Origin: Vibrio aestivus
Lineage (GTDB): Bacteria; Pseudomonadota; Gammaproteobacteria; Enterobacterales; Vibrionaceae
DNA: 48,186 bases
Reading direction: 5' to 3'
NCBI GenBank assembly: GCA_003263845.1
Contig: JYJN01000017.1
Coordinates: 1-48,186, forward strand
The translations under genes and the position numbers were made by a program. The notes under the pieces are model-generated. The model was not told where the DNA came from. It searched no databases and saw only the letters and a list, made by a program, of their open reading frames with translations. Numbering within the stretch: the stretch's first letter is position 1; the number at the start of each line of letters is the position of its first letter. This document shows, one piece after another, positions 28,028-37,107 of the stretch.

Positions 28028-28959
28028 TTAGCTTTCAGGCTGAACAATCGAATTGAAAAAGTTTTGCATCGCTTGATGCAAACATTGATTCAAAGGATAA
28101 CCTCGCTTCGATTGAAGATACCCCCCGACACACTCACAGCTTTAAAGCGCTCAGGCATATCCGGCAGGGGATAGCAAGTTAGTCTATCATCATGCTGCAG
28201 AATATAACTGCTATTAAATGCCATTGCATCAGAGCTCGCTAAACAATCAATCATGATCGGCACATTTTGACTGACCAACTTAACGTTTGGTTCTGCACCT
28301 TGTTGCAAAAAAAGTTCATCGTAGTAGTCGTATTTTCCAACTTGGCTATTTGTAGCATACTTAACCAAGGGAATGTCTTTAACCTCAGCCCATTCCGAAG
28401 TTTTACTTAAGATTGGATGATCTTTTCTCGCAACTAGATTCACTTTGATATCAGACAAATGGTGGGTATAGATGTCTTGCGGAAGCGGAAGCAACGTATA
28501 GTGGAGCATATAGTCAATTTCCCGCTCTAACAGCCCTTGAAGTGACTCTTTTTGCCAATAAACAAATCGAAAGTTTGCGTTAGGTAAAGCGTTCGTTAAC
28601 GCCTGATAAACACCACGTCCAAACACATCCAACAATGTTAGATCACACGCAATGACTATGGTGCCAGCAAATTCTTTGGGATTGAAAGATTGATAAGCAT
28701 CGAGCACCTGCGTAAACGGAGTGAGCATCTGGTCAGCCGCTTCGGCTAACTTTTCAGCCAGTTCAGAAGGTTCTACCCCATGCGCTTTTCGAATAAACAA
28801 CTGATCGCCAAACGTTTCTCTGAGCTTAGCCATTCCTCGGCTAACGCTAGTTTGTGAAATACCCAGCTTCTCAGCCGCAACGGATGTGTTTTGAGTTTCA
28901 ACCACTACACGCAGTAGTCTGAGCAAATTGAGGTCTAAATTCTCAAGGCTGTTTTTCAT
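28028..28959 (-). CDS. LysR-family transcriptional regulator (paralogue of the gene at 13520), 3' frameshift
   Basis: The helix-turn-helix (LDLNLLRLLRVVVETQNT...AAEKLGISQTSVSRGMAKLR) and effector domain are as in the 13520 protein, with long identical blocks such as FIRKAHGVEPSELAEKLAEA. As written, the frame stops at 28090. Adding one G to the coding-strand G6 (C6 at 28121-28126 on the plus strand) gives VSGGYLQSKRGYPLNQCLHQ and an end at 28028, 310 residues, exactly the length and C-terminus of the paralogue. It is convergent with the DUF2860-like gene, its probable target by analogy with the second, broken, LysR-DUF2860 pair. Confidence 0.88.
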
Positions 28960-29100
28960 GATTAACGGGGTCCATTCTGTTTATCATTGTTGATTACAAC
29001 ATATCACAATCCCATCTTTTCTATAGCGTTTGTTGGCGCAACAATCACCAATTTCTCGAAGTCCGAGATACAAAAAAGCCACCTAGAAGGCTAACTCCTA

Positions 29101-30380
29101 TCACTTAACGTGTTTGGAACGAACTGGATAGCGAGTCTTACTTATACGAACGGTCCTTGATTTGGGCCGTTTTTTTCGTTCTGGCAGAATGTAACGTTTC
29201 ACTCGCTCTCGCATTGCCCTCAACTTTTTAGGGATTGAGCCGGGTGAGGCTATCGCACACCACATCAGTTCATCTTGGATATCTCGAAGCGCCATCATAA
29301 AACTTATCCGCAGAGGCGATACCTTTGCTTCTTTAGCAATACGGCTTATCTCGACACGAACCAAGTTATAAGCGATTAATATTCCCCAGACCTCTTGCTC
29401 TACCCCCTCTACGGACAGGCTTCGAAGAAGAAGTTCATCTTCCAGCATGTCGTGTTTTATCTCTCCATAACTGTTCTCAACTTCCCAACGTTCGAAGTAG
29501 ACATCCAACAGAGATTTAAGGTCATATTGACTATCTGTTAGAGAAGTGAGTACGCCTTTTATATGGTTAGATTGTTCTGGTTCAGGATACAGTGCTAACC
29601 TCGCTTGCCATTTTTCTGGAAGACTTGGATCTTGTTTACGTGCATGCTGTGAGACATCCATTTCGACAATCAAATCTCGCCCTTTCTTGTCTAGCTTCTT
29701 GATGACTTTATACTGTGTATTGGATTTTATTGGGGTCATCCAGTGACTAGAGCCGTGTTGACGCTGCCAGTTAATCATTAGCTCGGCACTTAAATAGCAC
29801 CTGTCAAAGATTGTGAGGGAATTAGGTGTTGTTGATGATATTAGCTGTTTGGCGTAGCTCACTTCCCCTGTGGAGCTAGGACCAAAAGCGACATCATGGA
29901 GTAAACGACTACGAAGAGAGCAAAGTGCGCATAGCCGAACAACAGGGTACTCGGTGTGACGACTTTTACTGTGCTTAACGTACTGATAGTGATTAGCAAG
30001 TGCCTCGTTATCATGAGTTCTAAATTGCGTCCCATCGACTGAAAACAGTCTTAAACCAAACCATTTATCCTCACTATCTTCGGCCTGGGTCCAGTTCTGC
30101 GCCGTCATAGTGAAAAGGGCTTTTAGTGGCTCTGCGTGAGACGTTTTCTGGCTTGAGGAATAGCACTTGGAGCAATGGATTCACCTAAAGAGTTAGATAG
30201 CTTTAGATCTAACTTCTCCAAAACATCAGTAATAGGCCTGTCACGATACAAGCCAATACCGACTAGCAGCCAAACGACCAACTCAGCAGGTAGCTTTCGT
30301 CTTCTCATGCTGGCTTTTTTGTGGCTTCAGTGCAATTTCTCAAAACAATCAAACCGCCACTCTCGATCAACTGTCTTCAT
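29101..30380 (-). mobile_element. IS4-family insertion sequence, transposase inactive as written
   Basis: Two overlapping pieces make an IS4-type transposase of about 426 residues. The N-terminal domain (RRRKLPAELVVWLLVGIGLYRDRPI, then QARKRL) is typical of the family. The catalytic DDE domain has D in FSVDGTQFR, D in TIFDRCYL and the signature YFERWEVENSYGEIK (Y-R-E-K motif). The frame breaks at about 30128 (a missing C would restore QSPLKALFTM), and the start region has an in-frame TGA (about 30329) between the ATG at 30380 and MRRRKLPAEL. I could not resolve terminal inverted repeats or a target duplication with confidence, so the coordinates are those of the coding region. Confidence 0.85.
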
Positions 30381-30503
30381 TTTACTTTCTTCCATTCAGC
30401 TTTGTGACCAGAATCCCGTCTTTATCACTGCAAATTCCTTTTCAGGAAAAATTATTGACCAAAGTCATAGTTATAACCGATTAAGATTCGAGCAATAAAT
30501 TGT

Positions 30504-30516
30504 GTGATCAGATCAC
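30504..30516. promoter_or_regulatory. CRP-like palindrome before the PTS operon
   Basis: GTGATC-A-GATCAC is a perfect palindrome and reads TGTGA-N5-TCACT in CRP terms. The CRP consensus has a six-base spacer, so this is one base short. The window has many one-base indels, so a true CRP site is possible and would fit catabolite control of a PTS operon. Confidence 0.4.
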
Positions 30517-30541
30517 TTGTTTAGTTGACTAGACAAGTGAT
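30512..30541. promoter_or_regulatory. Large palindromic operator, probably for the GntR/UTRA repressor
   Basis: Thirty bases with arms ATCACTTGTTTAGT and the near-inverse ACTAGACAAGTGAT. The CTAGACAA half-sites resemble those of HutC-branch GntR regulators (GTnTAnAC). It overlaps the CRP-like palindrome and ends 37 bases before the first operon gene, while the last gene (35208) encodes a HutC-type GntR protein. Autoregulated repression is inferred. Confidence 0.65.
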
Positions 30542-30578
30542 ACTTTGTTGATAAATTAATCAGGCACGAGACATCAGC

Positions 30579-31549
30579 ATGACGTTTATCAGAACTCTTA
30601 ATGGCGATATTTCACCTTCAGATCTTGGCACGACTTATTCTCATGATCATCTGTTTTGTATTCCACCGTATTGGAAAAACCAAGGTGAACATGATCTTCT
30701 GCTAGACGACTACGATGCCTCGTTTGCCGAGCTCATGGACTTTAAACGTGCTGGAGGCAACGCTATTTACGATGCCACCGCACCCGACTACGGACGCAAG
30801 GCGCTCACCGTCGCCCAGATGGCAAAAGACGCCAATGTGCACATTGTTGGTACTGCTGGTTTTAACAAAAGTTTCCTTTGGTCATCAGAAAAACCCAACA
30901 CCAATTTGTCTTTCGAGAGATACATCGATCAATGCTCAATCGACACCTTGAGCCAAGACGTTATCAATGAAGTGATATACGGAATAGAAGGCAGTGAACA
31001 CAAAGCAGGCGTAGTGAAATGCGGCACTGGCTATAACCAAATCCACCCACTGGAACTCAAAACCATGGAAGCGGTGGTGCGCGCCGCAATCGAAACGGGT
31101 GCGCCCATACATAGCCACACTGAGTTAGGCACCATGGCACTCGAGCAAGCTGAACTGTTCAAAAAGTTTGGTATGGATCTTAGCCGTGTTGGTTTTGCCC
31201 ACATGGACCGAAATCCAGATAAATGGCTACTCAAGAAACTGGCCCAAACAGGCGCGTTTATCTGCTTCGATGGAATCAGTCGCATTAAATACTACCAGAA
31301 GATGTGCGCAGCCAAGCACTCATTCACCTATGTAAAGCTGGCTTTGAAGATCAAATCCTTATCGGTGGTGACTTTGCCCGTAAAACCATGTCGGCCCATT
31401 ACGGACTTGGGGGGCTTGGCATGAAATACATCTTAAGTTCGTGGCGACCACGCTTTATTGAAGAAGCCAACGATGCGGGTTTGGACGGGGAAGCGCTAAT
31501 GAACAAGTTCTTTATTCGCAACCCGCAGCGATACTTAACGTTCCGTTAA
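30579..31549 (+). CDS. Phosphotriesterase-family metal hydrolase, frameshifted
   Basis: 323 residues after one correction. The amidohydrolase-fold ligands of the PTE family are all visible: HxH in YSHDHLFC, a Lys for carboxylation in VVKCGTGYN, His in IHSHTELG, His in GFAHMDRNPD and Asp in LIGGDFARK. Some family members are known from biochemistry to be phosphofuranose lactonases, not phosphotriesterases; the position in front of a sugar PTS favours a phosphosugar or lactone substrate. The break lies at C2 (31295-31296): a third C gives KYYPEDVRSQALIHL, and the length becomes 972 nt. It is first in the operon, directly behind the operator. Confidence 0.85.
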
Positions 31550-31620
31550 GCGCTTCGATTAGTCAAGCAGATCAACCCAACCAACTGTCTTATCAGCGTA
31601 TTTTATGCGAGAGGCTAACC

Positions 31621-32352
31621 ATGAACCTTGCTAATTGTAATGAGTCACAAGCAATCCAAACGCTTGCAAAAGCCAAAGTGGCACTGCTGCCCCTTGGTGC
31701 AACCGAACCTCATGGCGAGCACCTTCCGCTTGGTACGGACACTTGCTTGGCGGAACGTTTTTCCGCGCAAATTGCAGAGCAGTTGAAAGATCGATGCGTC
31801 GTCTTGCCTGCCCTTCCATACTCTCAAGTTTGGTCACTCAAAGGCTTTGCTGGCGCTATCGATATTGGCAATGATTTGTTGTCTGAACTGGTTACCCGTC
31901 TTGCGAAAAACATGAAGCAATATGACATTCACGCCATGGCTGTCATTAATACTCATTTCGGAAACTTTGACGCTCTCAAAGCGGCTGCTAGACAACTCAA
32001 ACAAGAAGGCATAGACCTGTTTGTATTCTCTTGGCCAGGGACTCAATATGTCATCAATCAAGTTCGAGAAACCCAACAAGCCCGAGCTGGCTACATGCAT
32101 GCTTGTGAAATTGAGACAAGCCTTGCACTGGCACTCATGCCTGAACAAGTAGAGATGAAACTGGCGACAAAAAACTACCCTCAGTTTCCTGAAAACTTTT
32201 CTTACTTGCCAATACCTTGGACAGATTTTTCTCAGACGGCCACGCTCGGTGACCCAACGAAAGCGTCGGCAGATAAGGGCGAACTCATCATTCAAGCAAG
32301 CCTAAAAACCATTACCCAAGTACTCAATCACTATCTAGAGGATGCCGCATGA
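31621..32352 (+). CDS. Creatininase-family amidohydrolase
   Basis: 243 residues. The family's metal ligands are present in GATEPHGEHLPLGTD (E29, H31, H34, D40), with NTHFGN in place of the usual NGHGGN and a Glu in HACEIETSLAL. Members hydrolyse cyclic or linear amide bonds (creatinine, formamidopyrimidines, a mycofactocin peptide), so this one may open an amide or lactam in the operon's substrate. True creatine metabolism is unlikely in this context. It starts 71 bases after the phosphotriesterase homologue and overlaps the IIA start by four bases (ATGA), which indicates translational coupling. Confidence 0.85.
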   Translation: MNLANCNESQAIQTLAKAKVALLPLGATEPHGEHLPLGTDTCLAERFSAQIAEQLKDRCVVLPALPYSQVWSLKGFAGAIDIGNDLLSELVTRLAKNMKQYDIHAMAVINTHFGNFDALKAAARQLKQEGIDLFVFSWPGTQYVINQVRETQQARAGYMHACEIETSLALALMPEQVEMKLATKNYPQFPENFSYLPIPWTDFSQTATLGDPTKASADKGELIIQASLKTITQVLNHYLEDAA

Positions 32353-32780
32353 TCACTGCTAGCAAAGTCGCGCTCAACGTTGAGGCAAACACCCCCGAAT
32401 CCGCCATTAAGCAAGTCGGCCAGTTGATGCTCGACAACCAGCTAATTGAACCAGAGTACATCGACGGCATGCTGAATGTATTCGAAGAGTTTGGCCCTTA
32501 CTGGGTACTCACCAAAGGCTTAGCCATGCCTCATGCTCGCCCAGAAGACGGCGCGATCAATTCAGGCTTGGTAGTAATGACGTTAAAAGAGCCGGTTTAC
32601 TTTGGCCATGAAGATCATGACCCCGTATCGATTGTGGTGGGCATGTCTGCCACAGACCAAGATCAACACGTAAAGAACATCCAAAACCTAGCCCTAGTGC
32701 TTGGTGACGACGAGAAACTCAAGGCAATACAGCAAGCCCAGAATACAAGTGAAATCACAACAATAATGAATAACAAATAA
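32349..32780 (+). CDS. PTS EIIA component (mannitol/fructose/ascorbate type)
   Basis: 143 residues, a single PTS IIA type 2 domain. The phosphorylated His is H62 in AMPHARPE, with the typical flanks FGPYWVLTKG and SGLVVMTL. It would take phosphate from HPr and pass it to the IIB protein encoded next. Its start overlaps the creatininase-like gene's stop by four bases. With IIB and a UlaA-type IIC downstream, it resembles the ascorbate (Ula) system in type, but the hydrolases alongside argue for another substrate. Confidence 0.9.
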   Translation: MITASKVALNVEANTPESAIKQVGQLMLDNQLIEPEYIDGMLNVFEEFGPYWVLTKGLAMPHARPEDGAINSGLVVMTLKEPVYFGHEDHDPVSIVVGMSATDQDQHVKNIQNLALVLGDDEKLKAIQQAQNTSEITTIMNNK

Positions 32781-32793
32781 AAGGTGTAACCCT

Positions 32794-33075
32794 ATGAAAA
32801 TATTAACAGTTTGCGGTTTAGGCATGGGAACATCCCTAATCCTTAGCATGAATGTCACTGACGTTCTTAAAGCGGAATTTGATATGCACGATGCTAAAGT
32901 GGAACACATGGACGTCTCGGCTGCAAAATCATCATCCGCCGACCTCATCATCACAAATTCAGAGCTGATTGGAAATCTGCGTGACTGCGATTGCCCCGTG
33001 GTTGAGGTCAATGATTACGTGAACAAAGAAGAGATCAAAGCAGCACTAATCGGTTCACAACTATTTAGCGCATAA
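32794..33075 (+). CDS. PTS EIIB component (ascorbate/galactitol type)
   Basis: 93 residues, one PTS IIB domain. The phospho-accepting Cys is C7 in VCGLGMGTS, the P-loop-like motif of UlaB/SgcB-type IIB proteins. It is encoded 13 bases after IIA with AAGG before the ATG, and 14 bases before IIC. It transfers phosphate from IIA to the sugar as IIC brings it through the membrane. Confidence 0.92.
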   Translation: MKILTVCGLGMGTSLILSMNVTDVLKAEFDMHDAKVEHMDVSAAKSSSADLIITNSELIGNLRDCDCPVVEVNDYVNKEEIKAALIGSQLFSA

Positions 33076-33089
33076 CGCAGGAGTTTATT

Positions 33090-34388
33090 ATGCTCGAGGT
33101 CGTACAATGGATCACCGTCAACATATTCGGTGAAGCGTCAATCTTAATCGGTCTTATCGTATTGATGGGACTACTGTTACAGAAGAAATCTTTTTCTGAC
33201 GTGGTGGTTGGCACCCTAAAAGGCATCCTAGGTTTCTTAATCATAGGGGCTGGTGCCGGCATCATTGTTCAGGCTCTATTGGCTTTCCAACCTATTTGGA
33301 CTGAAGTGTTTGGCCTAGAAGCCATGACTTTAGAAGGCATTGTTGGACAAGAGAGTTTTAGCGCAACCCACGGATCTTCGGTGACTTTAGCCATGGCTAT
33401 TGGCTTTGGTATCAACCTGTTCTTAGCGCGTGTGACCAAGTTTAAGTATGTATATCTTACGGGTCATATGATGTTTTGGACTGCGATGATTTTTGCCGGA
33501 ATCGCCGTAAACACAGTAGCAGACGTTCCTGCATGGAAATTGACGATCTTTTTGTCTGTTATCCTAGGCCTATACTGGACATTCCAACCCGCTATCACTC
33601 AACCGTTCATGAGAAAAGTGACGGGCAACGACAATATTGCTTTGGGTCATAGCTCTGCATCCGTGGCAATCTTGGGCGCAGTTGCGGGCAAGATGTTTGC
33701 GAAAAACAAAATCGATTCGGCAGACATCAAGGTACCTGAAAATTTAGGCTTCTTGCGCGATTCGAATGTGGTTACCGCAATGACGATGCTTCTACTTTTC
33801 TTCATCGGTACCTTCATTCTTCAAATCAAGCAGACACCTAACGCTCAGGAAATCTTGAGTGCGTCGGGCGACCTCAGCTTCTACATCTACTCGCTCAAGC
33901 AATCTTTACTATTTACGGGTGGTATCGCGGTAGTGCTATTGGGTGTTCGTATGTTCATTGGCGAGATGGTACCAGCGTTTAAAGGCATCAGTGACAAACT
34001 CGTGCCAAATGCAAAACCGGCTCTCGATTGTCCAATCGTATTCAACTACAGCCAAAACGGCGTGGTATTAGGTTTTGTTGGCGCATTCGTAGGCTCACTG
34101 ATTTGGCTAACGGTTATTGGTAACACTACAGGCTACGTGTTTGTACCATCGATGATTGTACTCTTCTTCCATGCGGGTACGGCAGGGGTGTTTGGTAACA
34201 GCACTGGCGGCTACAAAGGCGCGCTTTTAGCAGGCTTTATTACCTCGACAGTGGTGGCGTGGGGCCAATACGTTTGTGTGACCTTCTTCATCAATAACAC
34301 GATTCCGGACACGGCACTTTGGGCAGCGGACTCAGACATGTTCATCCTAACGCCGCTCATCAGCTTCTTCTCGAACTTGCTGTTGTAA
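33090..34388 (+). CDS. PTS EIIC transporter (UlaA/SgaT type)
   Basis: 432 residues, almost entirely hydrophobic, about 10-11 membrane helices. The conserved UlaA-family segments are the N-terminal loop with GLLLQKKSFSDVVVGTLKGILGFLIIGAGAGI, the HGSSVTLAMAIGFGINLFLARVTKFKYVYLTGHMMFW region and GTAGVFGNSTGGYKGALLAGF. It forms the inner-membrane channel for the sugar that IIA and IIB phosphorylate. In E. coli the type carries L-ascorbate, but here the ulaG lactonase and decarboxylase partners are absent, so the sugar is unknown. Confidence 0.93.
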   Translation: MLEVVQWITVNIFGEASILIGLIVLMGLLLQKKSFSDVVVGTLKGILGFLIIGAGAGIIVQALLAFQPIWTEVFGLEAMTLEGIVGQESFSATHGSSVTLAMAIGFGINLFLARVTKFKYVYLTGHMMFWTAMIFAGIAVNTVADVPAWKLTIFLSVILGLYWTFQPAITQPFMRKVTGNDNIALGHSSASVAILGAVAGKMFAKNKIDSADIKVPENLGFLRDSNVVTAMTMLLLFFIGTFILQIKQTPNAQEILSASGDLSFYIYSLKQSLLFTGGIAVVLLGVRMFIGEMVPAFKGISDKLVPNAKPALDCPIVFNYSQNGVVLGFVGAFVGSLIWLTVIGNTTGYVFVPSMIVLFFHAGTAGVFGNSTGGYKGALLAGFITSTVVAWGQYVCVTFFINNTIPDTALWAADSDMFILTPLISFFSNLLL

Positions 34389-34459
34389 GTCTTCGAATCA
34401 ACCAGTCCCTTTCCCAATTCTAAACGAGGCTAGGTGGGCATTGCCCACCTAGAAATACT

Positions 34460-35200
34460 ATGTCGAATGCATTTTCTGATTACCTAAATATCATTCATAC
34501 CAAGCTCAATACGTTGGAGTCCAACACGGGTATTTTGGATAAAGTGGCCAGTGTGTGCGCCAATGCTGTGGCCAACAAAAACAACCTATTCGTGTTTGGT
34601 GCTAGTCATGCAGGCATCATTACGGAGGAGCTGATCTATCGTGCGGGTGGCCTTGCGGTGTTTAACCCGATATTTCACGCCTCACTCATGGTGAATGTGG
34701 TGCCTGTTACCTTAACCTCTGATTTGGAGCAAGTCCCTGAGCTCGGAGAAAAGATCATCCACTCTTCTGAGCTACAAAAAGACGATGTTCTTCTGATTCA
34801 TTCCGTCTCTGGTCGTAACCCTGTGGTCATCGATGCCGCACTGGCTGCCAAAGCCCGAGGAGCCATTGTAGTTGCCCTGACAAGCGTCGATACCAGCACC
34901 AAAGTGTCGTCTAAGCATCAAAGCGGCCAACTACTGGTCGAAGTTGCCGACTACGTTATTGACAATCTATGTGACTACGGCGATGCTTGCGTTTCGCTAA
35001 ATGGTCTAACACAAAAGGCAGCGCCGCTTTCAACCATATTGGGTGCCACCATTGTGAATACAATTTCGTTAATGATCTCTGAGAAACTGATCGAAAAAGG
35101 AATTACGCCACCTGTTTTAGCAAGTGCAAACGTAGACGGAAATGCAGATTTGAACCAAGCTATATTTTCAGAGTACAAATCCAATATTCATTACTTATAG
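34460..35200 (+). CDS. SIS-domain sugar-phosphate isomerase/binding protein
   Basis: 246 residues with one SIS (sugar isomerase) domain: FVFGASHAGIITEELIYRAGG near residue 45 and LIHSVSGRNPVVIDAA near 115 are the sugar-phosphate binding loops. Such proteins bind or isomerise phosphosugars, often amino sugars (AgaS, MurQ-like). It lies 71 bases after IIC, with CTAG-rich sequence and no strong terminator between, and 7 bases before the GntR gene. In the pathway it could convert the phosphorylated import product; a glucosamine- or muramic-type substrate is possible but unproven. Confidence 0.82.
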   Translation: MSNAFSDYLNIIHTKLNTLESNTGILDKVASVCANAVANKNNLFVFGASHAGIITEELIYRAGGLAVFNPIFHASLMVNVVPVTLTSDLEQVPELGEKIIHSSELQKDDVLLIHSVSGRNPVVIDAALAAKARGAIVVALTSVDTSTKVSSKHQSGQLLVEVADYVIDNLCDYGDACVSLNGLTQKAAPLSTILGATIVNTISLMISEKLIEKGITPPVLASANVDGNADLNQAIFSEYKSNIHYL

Positions 35201-35207
35201 GCTTTAA

Positions 35208-35962
35208 ATGAACGAAGGTGTCCCTCTTTACATCACGATAAAAAATACCATCGAAGAACGTATCTTCGGCGCTATCTACCAAGATCGCATTGAAGGTGAG
35301 CTTATACTTGCTAAAGAGTTTGGTGTTGCGCGAGGCACTATCAAACAAGCGATTGATGAGTTAGTCAGCGATGGTCTTTTGATTAAAAAGAGAGGGCTTG
35401 GTACCTTTATTAATGAAGAGCGTCTGGCTTCTAAGGCGCTCGATTTCCCAGACTTTCTTTCTCAGTCGGTGTACGGCGATGACCTGCGCTGCAAGATTCT
35501 TAATATTTTGCCCGTTAATGCTACCCCAGAAATTGCTGAGCTCATGGAAATTGCCATTGGTGCACCGCTGTTCAAAATAGAACGCGAGTATTCTGCCAAC
35601 GGTAAAAAGATTGCCTATAGTGAAAGCTACTTCGACGCCAATACCTTCCCCGATATCAGTTCACTGTATTACAACACGCCTCTATACGAGCAGCTAAGAA
35701 CTAACTATGGTAAAGCACCAACTCGCCTTTCAGAGCACTACTCTTTCGATATCGCAACAGAAACCGAGTGCATTCTGCTAGAGATTGAACATCTCCGACC
35801 GTAATTGCCAAGATCTGTCGCCGCTCATTTGATGTAAGTGGTACGGTGATCGACTACACCGAAATTTTGTGTCAAAAGCGCGCCTTTGAACTGACCACCG
35901 ACATTCAATCGATTCATGCTAGCCAAACGGGCCACTATCAATCGAGCATCGAGTTTAAGTAG
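35208..35962 (+). CDS. GntR/UTRA (HutC-branch) transcriptional regulator, frameshifted
   Basis: 251 residues after correction. The N-terminal GntR winged helix (LAKEFGVARGTIKQAIDELVSDGLLIKKRGLGTFIN, about 25-65) is followed by a UTRA effector domain. As written the frame stops at 35804. One more base near 35801 continues it with IAKICRRSFDVSGTVIDYTE, ending at 35962 with a length of 756 nt. It is the last gene of the PTS operon and is expected to bind the palindromic operator at 30512 and respond to a phosphosugar. Start: ATG at 35208, seven bases after the SIS stop. Confidence 0.88.
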
Positions 35963-35979
35963 TGAATGAATGCTTCCTA

Positions 35980-36845
35980 TCAATGAGGCTTTTGATTACA
36001 TTCTGCAAAATACTCAGCAAGTGTTCGCATACCGTACTTAGCGCAACCGAGTCACTGCCCAACATAGTAAGAAAGAACTCCGCACCACCCGCGTATCTGT
36101 CTGGGAATTTCGCCATAAGCCAAATCAGCATTCGACGAACAGAATCGGGAATCGATGTGATCGCCACTCGTTTTTGCTGTGCTTCAAACGCGACTTGCGC
36201 TATTTCGTTAATTGACAGGGTTTCGGGCCCACCAACATCGACTTCTCGCTCGTCAGATTCTATTTGCTGCAAGCAGAACTGTGCCAAATCGGCCCCATGG
36301 ATAGGGTTTATCTTCATGGCACCGGAACCAAATTGATAGACGCGACCTTTTCTCGCCATATGATAAACCTCTTCAAGGTCGACAAAAAAGCCGTTAGGGC
36401 GGATGACACACGGTTGCAGTTTTTCCGAATTCAACAAGCGCGTCGCAAACTTCTCTTTAGCGCTCAATATGCGCACTTTCGGATAGTTAGGCGCATTAAA
36501 GGCCGAAATGTAGATGAACTTAGATACACCCACTTTTTCTGCTTCGACCAGCAAATTGAGGTTGGCTTGATAGTCGACATCCATATAGCTCAGGCCATCT
36601 TTTTGCCGCGTAATTCCCAAGCAAGAGATAACCACATCTACCCCATCGCAAATACCTTTCAAGTCGCTAGGCTTGGTCACTTGCACCTCTTGGATTTGCT
36701 CTTCAGCCACCCCACCGTGAACCAACTTCTGCTTGTTTCTCGCAACAGCACTGAAATCATGCCCTGTCGCCATGAGCTGTTTCACTATGTGCAAACCTAA
36801 GTAGCCTGTCGAACCTGCGACCAATACGCGAGGTGAGCTTGTCAT
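35980..36845 (-). CDS. NAD(P)-binding NmrA/SDR-like protein, 3' frameshift
   Basis: 288 residues after correction. The Rossmann motif GSTGYLG (about 11-17) and the atypical-SDR features (VISCLGITRQ, KFIYISAFN, VIRPNGFF) place it in the NmrA-like group, many members of which bind NAD(P) without catalysis. As written it ends at 35955 in a poor tail. One C added at about 36041 (G in the plus strand) restores VAPKYGMRTLAEYFAECNQK and a stop at 35980, so the overlap with the GntR gene disappears. It is divergent from the beta-mannosidase gene. Confidence 0.82.
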
Positions 36846-36867
36846 TTTAGTGTCTCCTTATTCAAAG

Positions 36868-36886
36868 AATGATTGAGTTAATCATT
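36868..36886. promoter_or_regulatory. Perfect palindrome upstream of the NmrA-like gene
   Basis: AATGATTGAGTTAATCATT has two 7-bp arms around a 5-base spacer. It lies 22 bases before the minus-strand start at 36845, between this gene and the divergent beta-mannosidase. It is probably an operator for an unseen regulator. Confidence 0.45.
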
Positions 36887-37107
36887 AAAGAATTGAGCTT
36901 AAATTCACTCATAGTTCCAGCTCATTAATAGGTTAAAACTTCGCCTATTTAGAAAGCCAAAATAGCGCTGATAAAACTATGACCAAGCTCCGATTTCTGA
37001 GTAAATTAACTCAGATTTTTACCAATTCTTGCTCGGGAACACCTAAATAAAATTAGCCCCTTCGTATGATGTCGCGACTGCAATTCTAACCAAAAATAGG
37101 AGTGGGC

